Assembly (NCBI GenBank): GCA_029859385.1
Contig: JAOUDF010000181.1
Location: 1 to 5,113, forward strand
From: Nitrospirota bacterium
GTDB taxonomy: Bacteria; Nitrospirota; JAOUDF01
Direction of reading: 5' to 3'
DNA length: 5,113 bases
Shown: positions 1-5,113 of the stretch, one piece after another
Numbering within the stretch: the first letter of the stretch is position 1
How the letters are laid out: each line of letters starts with the position of its first letter
The notes under the pieces: generated by a model
The model's input: the letters and a program-made list of their open reading frames with translations, nothing else
The model's database searches: none
Told to the model about the DNA's origin: nothing
Program-made: the position numbers and the translations under genes

Positions 1-663
1 GCCTGGATCGATGCCGAGGACGTGGAAAGAGACGGGGTGTCCCATCATCTGTCGGGTGTTGACGGTATACTCGTGCCTGGGGGGTTCGGTGCTCGGGGTA
101 TCGAAGGAAAGATCGCGGCCATACGGTATGCCCGGGAGCAGAAGATACCGTTCTTCGGCATATGCCTCGGCATGCAGTGCGCCGTCATAGAGTTCGCGCG
201 GGATGTCTGCGGTATCAAGGGCGCCAACAGTACCGAATTCGACAAGGATGCTCAGGACCCGCTCATCTACCTTATGACCGAGTGGTTCGACTACCGGAAA
301 AATGCGGTGCAGACCCGGAATGCAGATTCCGACCTGGGCGGTACCATGCGGCTGGGGGCATACCCCTGTGTGCTGCAGGAGGGGAGCCGGTCCCACGAGG
401 CATATGGCGCGCGGGAGATATCGGAGCGCCATCGCCACCGCTACGAGTTCAATAACCTCTATCGTGAGCGACTGGCGGCAGCAGGTCTGAAGTTTTCGGG
501 GCTTTCTCCCGACGGTGAACTGGTCGAGATCGTGGAACTGGAAAATCACCCCTGGTATGTGGCCTGTCAGTTCCACCCCGAATTCAAGTCGAAGCCGACG
601 AATCCGCATCCCCTGTTCGTCGGTTTTGTCAAGGCGGCGGTGGAAGCCACTGTAAAAGTATAA
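1..663 (+). CDS. pyrG: CTP synthase, C-terminal glutaminase part (partial, 5' end outside window)
   Basis: CTP synthase (EC 6.3.4.2) is a cytosolic enzyme that aminates UTP to CTP using ATP and glutamine. The frame is open from base 1 to the TAA at 661-663, giving 220 residues. The family is about 540 residues long, so the N-terminal synthetase domain lies left of the window. What remains is the class I glutamine amidotransferase domain: the oxyanion-region motif PGGFGARG, the nucleophile elbow GICLGMQ with catalytic Cys at residue 55 of the fragment (codon 163-165), and the HPE motif giving His192 and Glu194 of the triad. The family motifs GGTMRLG and ERHRHRYEFNN are also present. The first in-frame start-like codon, GTG at 22, is internal to the domain and is not the gene start. 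The domain looks intact. CTP made here feeds KDO activation and CDP-diacylglycerol formation, which fits the downstream genes. Identification is essentially certain. Confidence 0.97.
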   Translation, partial: AWIDAEDVERDGVSHHLSGVDGILVPGGFGARGIEGKIAAIRYAREQKIPFFGICLGMQCAVIEFARDVCGIKGANSTEFDKDAQDPLIYLMTEWFDYRKNAVQTRNADSDLGGTMRLGAYPCVLQEGSRSHEAYGAREISERHRHRYEFNNLYRERLAAAGLKFSGLSPDGELVEIVELENHPWYVACQFHPEFKSKPTNPHPLFVGFVKAAVEATVKV

Positions 664-672
664 AGCCGAATC

Positions 673-1500
673 ATGACCCATACCGTTTCCGTCTCAGGGA
701 TTCAGATCGGAGGGGATTCTCCCCTCGCCCTCATCGCAGGCCCCTGCGTTATAGAGGGCGAGGCGGCCACCCTTCGTGCGGCGGAGCGGCTCAAGAAGAT
801 AACTTCCGATCTCGGCACCCCTCTCATCTTCAAGTCATCCTACGACAAGGCCAATCGAAGTTCGGTCCGCGCCTATCGCGGGCCTGGGCTGAAGGAGGGG
901 CTGCGCATCCTCCGGAAAGTGAAGGATGAACTGGGCCTGCCGCTCCTTTCCGATGTCCATGCCCCCGATGAAATTACCCCGGCGGCCGAAGTCCTCGACT
1001 GTCTCCAGATACCGGCCTTCCTCTGTCGCCAGACCGATTTTGTCCTTGCGGTGGCCCGGACGGGGCGGGTGGTAAATGTAAAGAAGGGGCAGTTCCTTGC
1101 GCCCTGGGACATGAAGAACGTCATCGACAAGGTCGAGGAGGCCGGGAACCGCAATATCCTGCTGACCGAGCGGGGGGTCTCCTTCGGCTATAATAACCTC
1201 GTTGCCGACATGAGGTCGGTGCCGATCATGCAGGGCCTCGGGTATCCGGTGGTATTCGACGGCACCCACAGCGTGCAGATGCCCGGTGGGCAGGGGCACT
1301 GCTCCGGCGGCGACCGTCGTTTCGTGCCGCACCTCACCCGGGCGGCGGTGGCCGCGGGCTGCGACGCCATCTTTCTTGAGGTCCACGAAGATCCCGACAA
1401 TGCCCCCTGCGACGGCCCCAATATGCTCCGCATGGACAACCTCGCCGGGCTTCTCAGGGAAGTACAGGCGATCTACCGGATTGTGCGAGGCAAAACGTGA
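673..1500 (+). CDS. kdsA: 3-deoxy-D-manno-octulosonate 8-phosphate synthase (KDO-8-P synthase), metal-dependent type
   Basis: This cytosolic enzyme (EC 2.5.1.55) condenses phosphoenolpyruvate with D-arabinose 5-phosphate to KDO-8-phosphate, the committed step to the LPS inner-core sugar. The product is 275 residues, normal for this TIM-barrel family. Visible motifs are LIAGPCVIEG near the N-terminus, the KDO8PS-specific YDKANRSS (which separates it from DAHP synthases), CRQTDF, VNVKKGQF, FDGTHSVQ, and a C-terminal FLEVHEDP followed by CDGPNM. Cys25, His199, Glu236 and Asp247 have exactly the spacing of the metal ligands Cys11, His185, Glu222 and Asp233 known from the Aquifex aeolicus enzyme, so this is the metallo class; the E. 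coli non-metal class has Asn at the Cys position. The ATG at 673 lies 9 bases after pyrG and has no clear Shine-Dalgarno, so it probably relies on coupling. The stop overlaps the kdsD start by 4 bases. Confidence 0.97.
   Translation: MTHTVSVSGIQIGGDSPLALIAGPCVIEGEAATLRAAERLKKITSDLGTPLIFKSSYDKANRSSVRAYRGPGLKEGLRILRKVKDELGLPLLSDVHAPDEITPAAEVLDCLQIPAFLCRQTDFVLAVARTGRVVNVKKGQFLAPWDMKNVIDKVEEAGNRNILLTERGVSFGYNNLVADMRSVPIMQGLGYPVVFDGTHSVQMPGGQGHCSGGDRRFVPHLTRAAVAAGCDAIFLEVHEDPDNAPCDGPNMLRMDNLAGLLREVQAIYRIVRGKT
1485..1490 (+). promoter_or_regulatory. Shine-Dalgarno supporting the GTG start of kdsD
   Basis: GCGAGG lies inside the last codons of kdsA, 6 bases before the GTG at 1497. The good spacing supports GTG as the kdsD start and places it in a GTGA overlap with the kdsA stop codon. 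Confidence 0.6.
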
Positions 1501-2456
1501 GCAGTATTGAGCGGGCCAAGAGGGTTCTGAAAATAGAGGCGGAGGCGGTGAACCGTCTTGTTGAAAGGCTGGACGACAGGTTTGTCGACGCGGTCGACAT
1601 ACTGCTTTCGTGTACGGGCAGGGTGGTCGTCACCGGCATCGGCAAGTCGGGGATCATTGGTAAAAAGATCGCCTCCACCCTTGCCAGCACTGGGACACCA
1701 GCCCTCTTCCTTCATCCTGCGGAAGGGGTCCACGGCGATCTCGGCATGGTGACCCGCGGAGACGCGGTGATTGCCATCTCCAACAGCGGGGAGACCGAGG
1801 AGCTGGCGAAAATCCTTCCGCTGTTCAAGCGGCTTGAAGTAAAACTGATTGCCATGACCGGCGGGATGAACTCCACCCTGGCTCGCCACAGCGACGTGGT
1901 GCTCGATGTTTCGGTGAAGGAAGAGGCATGTCCGCTGGGGCTGGCGCCCACCGCCAGCACCACCGCGACACTTGCCATGGGGGATGCCCTGGCAGTGGCG
2001 CTGCTCGAAGAGCGGGGATTCAGGGCAGAAGACTTTGCCTTCAACCATCCCTCCGGCAGCCTGGGGAGGCGGCTCCTTCGGGTTGCGGACCTCATGCACG
2101 GCGGGGAATCGCTGCCTGTGGTCAAAACAACCCAGCCGGTTCGGGAGATACTCTTTGAAATCACCTCCAAGCGCCTTGGCATGACGACGGTCGTGGATGC
2201 TGAAGGAAAGCTGGCGGGGATCGTCACCGACGGCGACCTGCGGCGGGCCCTTGAACGCTCGCCGGATATCATGAACAAGACATCGGATGAAATCATGGCG
2301 AAATCGCCCCGACGGATCAGCGGCGATGCCCTGGCAGCGGAGGCGGTGGCAATCATGGAGGACTTTTCCATTACCTCGCTTATTATAGTCTCACCCGACG
2401 GACGACCTGAGGGTGTGGTACATTTGCATGATCTGTTGAAGGCCGGAGTCGTCTGA
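1497..2456 (+). CDS. kdsD: D-arabinose 5-phosphate isomerase (KdsD/KpsF family, SIS plus two CBS domains)
   Basis: This enzyme (EC 5.3.1.13) interconverts ribulose 5-phosphate and arabinose 5-phosphate, the sugar substrate of KdsA. The product is 319 residues (E. coli KdsD is 328). Residues about 35-190 form the sugar isomerase (SIS) domain with TGIGKSG, HPAEGVHGDLGMV, ISNSGETEE and EEACPLGLAPT. Residues about 198-260 and 265-319 form two CBS domains, with TDGDLRR and the conserved C-terminus HDLLKAGVV. Lys50, Glu102, Glu143 and His184 all sit exactly nine positions below the E. coli catalytic residues Lys59, Glu111, Glu152 and His193. It starts with GTG and overlaps kdsA by 4 bases; its TGA shares one base with the kdsC ATG. 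The full two-CBS form and the kdsA/kdsC neighbours favour the LPS KdsD role over a capsule-specific KpsF or the GutQ paralogue. Older annotations would call it kpsF. Confidence 0.96.
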   Translation: MSSIERAKRVLKIEAEAVNRLVERLDDRFVDAVDILLSCTGRVVVTGIGKSGIIGKKIASTLASTGTPALFLHPAEGVHGDLGMVTRGDAVIAISNSGETEELAKILPLFKRLEVKLIAMTGGMNSTLARHSDVVLDVSVKEEACPLGLAPTASTTATLAMGDALAVALLEERGFRAEDFAFNHPSGSLGRRLLRVADLMHGGESLPVVKTTQPVREILFEITSKRLGMTTVVDAEGKLAGIVTDGDLRRALERSPDIMNKTSDEIMAKSPRRISGDALAAEAVAIMEDFSITSLIIVSPDGRPEGVVHLHDLLKAGVV

Positions 2457-2986
2457 TGTCGAATACCACACTCAGTGTCCAGGAAAAGGCCAAACAGATA
2501 CGTCTCCTCATCCTTGACGTTGATGGCGTCATGACCGACGGAAGGATCATCCTCGACAATAACGGGAATGAGCTCAAGTCATTTAATGTAAGGGACGGCC
2601 ACGGAATAAAGCTGATCCAGAGAACCGGGATATCGGTGGCGATCATTACCGGCCGGTACTCCAAGGTAGTGGAGAGGCGGGCCGAGGAACTGGGGATTGA
2701 GGACGTTTTCCAGCGCGTTCTCGACAAGGAGGCGGTTTATATTCAGCTCCTCGAAAAGCACGGTATCTCCGACAGCGAAGCAGCTTTCATGGGGGATGAT
2801 ATAATTGACCTGAAAATCCTCAAGCGGGTTGGGCTCGCCATGGCCCCTGTGGATGCGGTCGAGGAAATACGGTCCGCCGTGCACTGGATATCGAGCTGCC
2901 GGGGAGGCTATGGCGCAGTGCGTGATGGAATAGAACTCATCATGAAGTCTCAGGGGAAATGGCTGCCGGAGGGAGCCCCAAATTGA
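2456..2986 (+). CDS. kdsC: 3-deoxy-D-manno-octulosonate 8-phosphate phosphatase (KDO-8-P phosphatase)
   Basis: This enzyme (EC 3.1.3.45) hydrolyses KDO-8-phosphate to free KDO, which KdsB then activates with CTP. The protein is 176 residues, typical for this capless HAD phosphatase that forms tetramers. HAD motif I is LDVDGVMTDG with nucleophile Asp21 and acid/base Asp23. Motif II is IITGR with Thr65. The motif III lysine is probably Lys91 in LDKEA. Motif IV is MGDDIID with Asp114, Asp115 and Asp118 for Mg2+ binding. FNVRDGHG is a family signature. The ATG at 2456 shares one base with the kdsD stop and has GGAG at 2445-2448 seven bases upstream. The last codons overlap the pgsA start by 4 bases. 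In E. coli kdsC is followed by lptC; here phospholipid genes follow. No key residue is missing. Confidence 0.95.
   Translation: MSNTTLSVQEKAKQIRLLILDVDGVMTDGRIILDNNGNELKSFNVRDGHGIKLIQRTGISVAIITGRYSKVVERRAEELGIEDVFQRVLDKEAVYIQLLEKHGISDSEAAFMGDDIIDLKILKRVGLAMAPVDAVEEIRSAVHWISSCRGGYGAVRDGIELIMKSQGKWLPEGAPN
2968..2975 (+). promoter_or_regulatory. Strong Shine-Dalgarno that fixes the pgsA start at TTG 2983
   Basis: GGAGGGAG lies within the end of kdsC. Its last GGAG is 7 bases before the TTG at 2983 (its first GGAGG is 10 bases away). The alternative in-frame ATG at 2959 has only a purine run ending 2 bases before it, which is too close. The TTG also starts the peptide at the family-typical residues NLPNILTLSR. 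Confidence 0.75.
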
Positions 2987-3531
2987 ACCTGCCTAATATC
3001 CTGACGCTCAGCAGGATAGGACTCCTTCCTTTTTTTATCTTTTTCCTCAGCGACCCAACTCCGCTGAATTCCTTTGTCGCGGCCTCTATTTTCGGTGTCG
3101 CGGCCATCACTGACTGGCTTGACGGCATGATCGCCCGCCGTACCGGACAGGTTACAAAACTTGGTAAGCTTTTGGATCCTGTTGCCGATAAGTTGCTTGT
3201 ATCGGCCGCGCTGATCCTGCTGGTCGATATCGGCCGGGCCGAGGCCTGGATCGTCATTGTCCTGATCGGGCGGAAGTTTGCGATAACTGGCCTCAGGGCC
3301 ATCGCCTCCTCCGAGGGGATAGTCGTTCCCGCCGAGGCGCTGGGCAAGTACAAGATGATTGCCCAGATCACGGCTATTTTGCTCCTCATTCTCAACTATC
3401 GCATAGGGCCTCTGGATTTCTTCCTTCTGGGAACGATCGCCCTGTGGGCATCCATGATCCTTGCGATCTGGGGAGGGGCCCAGTACTTTTCGAACTATTG
3501 GCGCCAGCTTGGCCTGGGCAGGGGACGGTAA
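2983..3531 (+). CDS. pgsA: CDP-diacylglycerol--glycerol-3-phosphate 3-phosphatidyltransferase (PGP synthase)
   Basis: This inner-membrane enzyme (EC 2.7.8.5) transfers the phosphatidyl group of CDP-diacylglycerol to sn-glycerol 3-phosphate, giving phosphatidylglycerophosphate on the way to phosphatidylglycerol and cardiolipin. I start it at TTG 2983 (182 residues): this overlaps kdsC by 4 bases, has a strong Shine-Dalgarno, and gives the conserved N-terminus NLPNILTLSR. An in-frame ATG at 2959 would add eight atypical residues. The CDP-alcohol phosphotransferase motif DGxxAR-x8-GxxxDxxxD is complete, with Asp47, Arg52, Gly61, Asp65 and Asp69, preceded by Asp44. Several hydrophobic stretches flank it, as expected of a multi-pass enzyme. 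Later, GRKFAITGLR followed by LGKYK matches the usual second conserved region, except that the usual RE is RK (Lys98). The TAA shares one base with the plsY ATG. PgsA is clearly favoured over phosphatidylserine synthase or cardiolipin synthase relatives. Confidence 0.94.
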   Translation: MNLPNILTLSRIGLLPFFIFFLSDPTPLNSFVAASIFGVAAITDWLDGMIARRTGQVTKLGKLLDPVADKLLVSAALILLVDIGRAEAWIVIVLIGRKFAITGLRAIASSEGIVVPAEALGKYKMIAQITAILLLILNYRIGPLDFFLLGTIALWASMILAIWGGAQYFSNYWRQLGLGRGR

Positions 3532-4127
3532 TGGAGTGGCAAGCCGTCCTGCTGGTTGTGGTGGCCTATCTGTTGGGTGCCGTCCCCTTTGGGTTGGTCT
3601 TTGCCAGGGCCGGAGGGGTTGATGATCTTCGGCAGCGGGGGAGCGGAAACATAGGCGCCACCAATGTGCTGCGTACGGCGGGTAAAAAGGCAGCCGTCCT
3701 TACTTTGCTTGCCGATGCCCTCAAAGGGTACCTCCCCGTGCTGGCGGCCTCCAAGCTGGGGTTTGGAGAGGCCGTCACGGCGGTAACAGCCTTTGCCGCG
3801 CTGGCAGGGCATATCTTCCCGGTCTACCTTGGATTCAAAGGAGGCAAGGGGGTTGCCACCGGGCTGGGAGTAGTGTTGGGGTTCATGCCGGTGGTAGGAC
3901 TGGTGGTACTGGTAACCTGGCTTGCCATGGCGGCGGTATTCCGGTATTCCTCTTTGGCTGCGTTGGCAGCATGCGCAGGACTGCCGCTGTTCACGTTCTG
4001 GCTCAATCCGACGCAACCGGCCATACTGTTTTCGCTGGCAGCCGGGGGATTGATCCTCTTCAGGCACACGGATAACATGAAACGACTTCTTTCGGGCAAG
4101 GAAAAAAAGATAGGGGAGAAGGGATGA
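3531..4127 (+). CDS. plsY: Acyl-phosphate:glycerol-3-phosphate acyltransferase PlsY
   Basis: This integral inner-membrane enzyme (EC 2.3.1.275) transfers an acyl chain from acyl-phosphate (made by PlsX) to sn-glycerol 3-phosphate, giving lysophosphatidic acid, the first step of phospholipid assembly. The protein is 198 residues, normal for the family. Motif 1 is GSGNIGATNVLR (residues 37-48) followed by ADALKG. Motif 2 is GHIFPVYLGFKGGKGVAT (residues 93-110). A third conserved region begins near FRYSS (137-141), and the tail RHTDNMKRLLSG (178-189) is family-typical. Hydrophobic segments account for most of the rest, consistent with about seven membrane spans. The ATG at 3531 shares one base with the pgsA stop and has AGGGG at 3520-3524, six bases upstream. 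A frame extension back to 3444 lies inside pgsA and is not real. The lysine-rich end contains an in-phase slippery heptamer, and the TGA overlaps the next ATG by 4 bases. Confidence 0.96.
   Translation: MEWQAVLLVVVAYLLGAVPFGLVFARAGGVDDLRQRGSGNIGATNVLRTAGKKAAVLTLLADALKGYLPVLAASKLGFGEAVTAVTAFAALAGHIFPVYLGFKGGKGVATGLGVVLGFMPVVGLVVLVTWLAMAAVFRYSSLAALAACAGLPLFTFWLNPTQPAILFSLAAGGLILFRHTDNMKRLLSGKEKKIGEKG
3935..3950 (+). repeat. Perfect 8-base tandem repeat inside plsY
   Basis: GGTATTCC occurs twice back to back, coding part of the residues AVFRYS before the third conserved region of PlsY. The two copies are in different reading phases, so no peptide repeat results. It is probably chance. Confidence 0.9.
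4103..4109 (+). other. A AAA AAG slippery heptamer, in phase with plsY (possible -1 frameshift site)
   Basis: A run of seven A followed by G occupies 4102-4109. In the plsY frame it reads A|AAA|AAG (Lys192-Lys193), the same phase as the known -1 frameshift heptamer of E. coli dnaX. The -1 frame continues from 4109 with no stop and enters the frame of the downstream gene at its ATG 4124. No convincing downstream hairpin or correctly placed upstream Shine-Dalgarno stimulator is visible. A lysine-rich tail could give this sequence by chance, so the motif is certain but its function is not. Confidence 0.35.
4112..4118 (+). promoter_or_regulatory. Shine-Dalgarno for the last gene
   Basis: AGGGGAG lies in the last plsY codons, with GGAG ending 5 bases before the ATG at 4124. 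It supports that ATG over the internal ATG at 4187. It is an independent initiation signal, so the downstream gene does not need frameshifting to be expressed. Confidence 0.7.
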
Positions 4128-4210
4128 GTCGCAGATCGGCAATCATTGTTGTATTAGTCGCTCTCTTTGCCGTTTGTCATTTCGCCATGGAGGTTGATTT
4201 CGCCTCGGCG
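4124..4210 (+). other. Predicted signal peptide or N-terminal membrane anchor of the last gene
   Basis: These 29 codons have a positive n-region (Arg3, Arg4), a hydrophobic core (about residues 6-22) and a small-x-small site at Ala27-Ser28-Ala29. Cys18 is preceded by Val, not Gly, Ala or Ser, so it is not a lipoprotein site. Cleavage versus retention as an anchor cannot be decided by eye. Confidence 0.6.
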
Positions 4211-5113
4211 GTACAGCCTGAAGTGCCGCAGGCATCACAGTCGGTTGCCGCCAAGGAAAAAAGCGAAAAAAGCCTGGAAGAGCTTCGAGAGGAACTGCAA
4301 GACGCTCTTCTCACCAATAACTGGGATGAGATCCACCTCCTGGCCTCAAAGCTGAAAAACAGGTTGCAGCGTCGTAATATCGGCGCCTCCGATGAGCTGT
4401 CGGAACTCTATATACGGACGGCAAAACGGGCCTCTTCCGCGGGAGCAAAGACTCAGGCGGATCAGCTGATAGAGGATGCAAAGGTATTCTCGCCTGACAA
4501 TCCGACGCCCTATTTTATGAGCGCGACACACAGCATGGCCGGTTTCTCCATCGGAAAGGCGATGAGCGAAGCCCAGAAAGGCTTTGCGGCAATGGAGCGC
4601 GGAGTTCGCCCCGGACTCCTGGGTCTTGCCTTCCTCGCGGCAGCGATCGGTGTTCTGGTCCTGGTAACTATCATAATTTTTGCATCTCTTCTGGCCTTTC
4701 GCTATCTACCGCCGTTTGCCCACGACCTTGAACACAAGGTCCCGGCGCTGGCCGGGAAGACCGCATTGCTGGTATCGTTTGCCGTTCTGATGGTGCCTAC
4801 GATTCTGGGGGGAGGATTGCTGCTCTTTCCGATCACCGCAATACTTCTGTTCTGGCTGTTCATGAGCAGAAAAGAGAAGGTGGTTGCCGGCGTCATACTG
4901 ATATCGATGCTCTGCACCCCGCTCCTTTCATCATATCTCGCCAAGATTCATGCAGCCCTTACCTCGTCGATAGTAAAGGCTGTTGTCGAACTCCGTAAAG
5001 GCCCTCTCACTGACAACACAGAGACCGAGTTGCGTCGCTTGCTCGATGCCGAGAAAACCAACAGGGAGGTACTGCTTGCCCTGGCCCTTCATGAGCGCAC
5101 ACTTGGCAGGAAG
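4124..5113 (+). CDS. Uncharacterised exported/membrane protein, possibly TPR-like (partial, 3' end outside window)
   Basis: I do not recognise a named family. The frame is open from ATG 4124 to the last base, 330 codons without a stop, and overlaps plsY by 4 bases (ATGA) with a good Shine-Dalgarno. Residues 1-29 look like a signal peptide or first anchor: Arg3-Arg4, hydrophobic 6-22, and a possible cleavage after Ala29 (A-S-A). No lipobox is seen. Residues 30-50 are a charged, low-complexity linker, and about 50-160 appear helical and polar, rich in Leu, Glu and Lys. Hydrophobic segments follow at about 165-192, 214-235, 236-247 and 253-271. Residue 272 onward is again helical and charged; LLDAEKTNREVLLALALHER (307-326) resembles a tetratricopeptide-type helix pair, but this is weak. 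The layout suggests a periplasmic N-terminal domain, a membrane core and a further helical domain beyond the window. Its place in the operon hints at an envelope role, by association only. Confidence 0.82.
   Translation, partial: MSRRSAIIVVLVALFAVCHFAMEVDFASAVQPEVPQASQSVAAKEKSEKSLEELREELQDALLTNNWDEIHLLASKLKNRLQRRNIGASDELSELYIRTAKRASSAGAKTQADQLIEDAKVFSPDNPTPYFMSATHSMAGFSIGKAMSEAQKGFAAMERGVRPGLLGLAFLAAAIGVLVLVTIIIFASLLAFRYLPPFAHDLEHKVPALAGKTALLVSFAVLMVPTILGGGLLLFPITAILLFWLFMSRKEKVVAGVILISMLCTPLLSSYLAKIHAALTSSIVKAVVELRKGPLTDNTETELRRLLDAEKTNREVLLALALHERTLGRK
4256..4273 (+). repeat. 9-base perfect tandem duplication (GAAAAAAGC twice) in the last gene
   Basis: GAAAAAAGC is repeated back to back in frame, giving Glu-Lys-Ser twice (residues 45-50) in the linker after the signal-like segment. 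It looks like a small in-frame slippage duplication in a region under little constraint. Its A-runs are not in slippery phase for the gene. Confidence 0.9.

Noticed and set aside
664..672. Promoter or terminator between pyrG and kdsA
   Set aside because: The gap is only 9 bases and no hairpin or promoter elements are visible.
835..1386. 183-codon minus-strand open frame opposite kdsA
   Set aside because: It mirrors kdsA codons and shows no recognisable domain.
1473..2099. 208-codon open frame on the minus strand opposite kdsD
   Set aside because: It lies wholly opposite the well-conserved kdsD and the end of kdsA, has no family-like motifs, and is explained by codon bias of the real gene.
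1712..2371. 219-codon minus-strand open frame opposite kdsD
   Set aside because: The translation is rich in Ser, Arg and Pro, as typical of the reverse of a GC-rich gene; it also conflicts with intact CBS domains on the plus strand.
3444..3530. Longer N-terminus for plsY starting at ATG 3444
   Set aside because: It would overlap pgsA by 88 bases, adds residues absent from PlsY, and ATG 3531 has its own Shine-Dalgarno and a typical N-terminus.
4102..4123. A-run after plsY considered as part of a terminator
   Set aside because: No GC-rich hairpin precedes a T-run on the plus strand, and the next gene overlaps plsY.
3495..4142. 215-codon minus-strand open frame opposite plsY
   Set aside because: It is opposite the motif-rich plsY frame, with a low-complexity polar translation and no hydrophobic or catalytic pattern.
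4175..4177. Cys18 of the last gene as a lipoprotein cysteine
   Set aside because: The residues before it are F-A-V; a lipobox needs Gly, Ala or Ser at -1.
4257..4263. Second AAAAAAG run, considered as another frameshift site
   Set aside because: It is not in A|AAA|AAG phase for its gene, so tandem slippage to -1 is not expected.
4167..4355. Short plus-strand frame after plsY
   Set aside because: It is in the wrong frame inside the 330-codon open frame that begins at 4124, and its translation is basic and featureless.

Overview
The window is a dense, single-strand (+) run of seven genes with almost no noncoding DNA. Six are confidently recognised housekeeping genes for CTP, KDO (LPS inner-core sugar) and phospholipid synthesis. 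The seventh is an unrecognised exported or membrane protein that runs off the right edge. The KDO genes point to a Gram-negative bacterium with lipopolysaccharide. The moderately GC-rich sequence, the pyrG-kdsA-kdsD-kdsC order and the flavour of the proteins suggest a Geobacter-like member of Desulfuromonadota. That placement is from memory and is only moderately sure.

Layout: 1-663 is the C-terminal glutaminase half of CTP synthase (pyrG), cut by the left edge. After a 9-base gap come kdsA (673-1500, KDO-8-phosphate synthase), kdsD (1497-2456, arabinose-5-phosphate isomerase), kdsC (2456-2986, KDO-8-phosphate phosphatase), pgsA (2983-3531, phosphatidylglycerophosphate synthase) and plsY (3531-4127, glycerol-3-phosphate acyltransferase). 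Last is an open frame from 4124 to the end of the window (330 codons, no stop) with a signal-like N-terminus and several membrane segments. From kdsA onward every gene overlaps the next by 1 or 4 bases, using GTG, ATG, TTG, ATG and ATG starts. This looks like one transcription unit with translational coupling. I see no promoter or terminator.

How the genes fit together: KdsD makes arabinose-5-phosphate, KdsA condenses it with PEP, and KdsC removes the phosphate to give KDO. PlsY puts the first acyl chain on glycerol-3-phosphate, and PgsA later transfers CDP-diacylglycerol onto glycerol-3-phosphate. PyrG supplies the CTP that activates both KDO (by KdsB) and phosphatidic acid (by CdsA); neither of those genes is in the window. 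The operon therefore reads as an envelope-precursor supply line covering LPS sugar and glycerophospholipid.

Points worth a second look are the uncharacterised last gene, and an in-phase A AAA AAG slippery heptamer near the end of plsY whose -1 frame leads without a stop into that gene. Others are the TTG start of pgsA, a metal-type active site in KdsA, and phospholipid genes standing where lptC/lptA/lptB often follow kdsC. Most of the window is conserved core metabolism, and I found no mobile element, CRISPR array, RNA gene or defence system.
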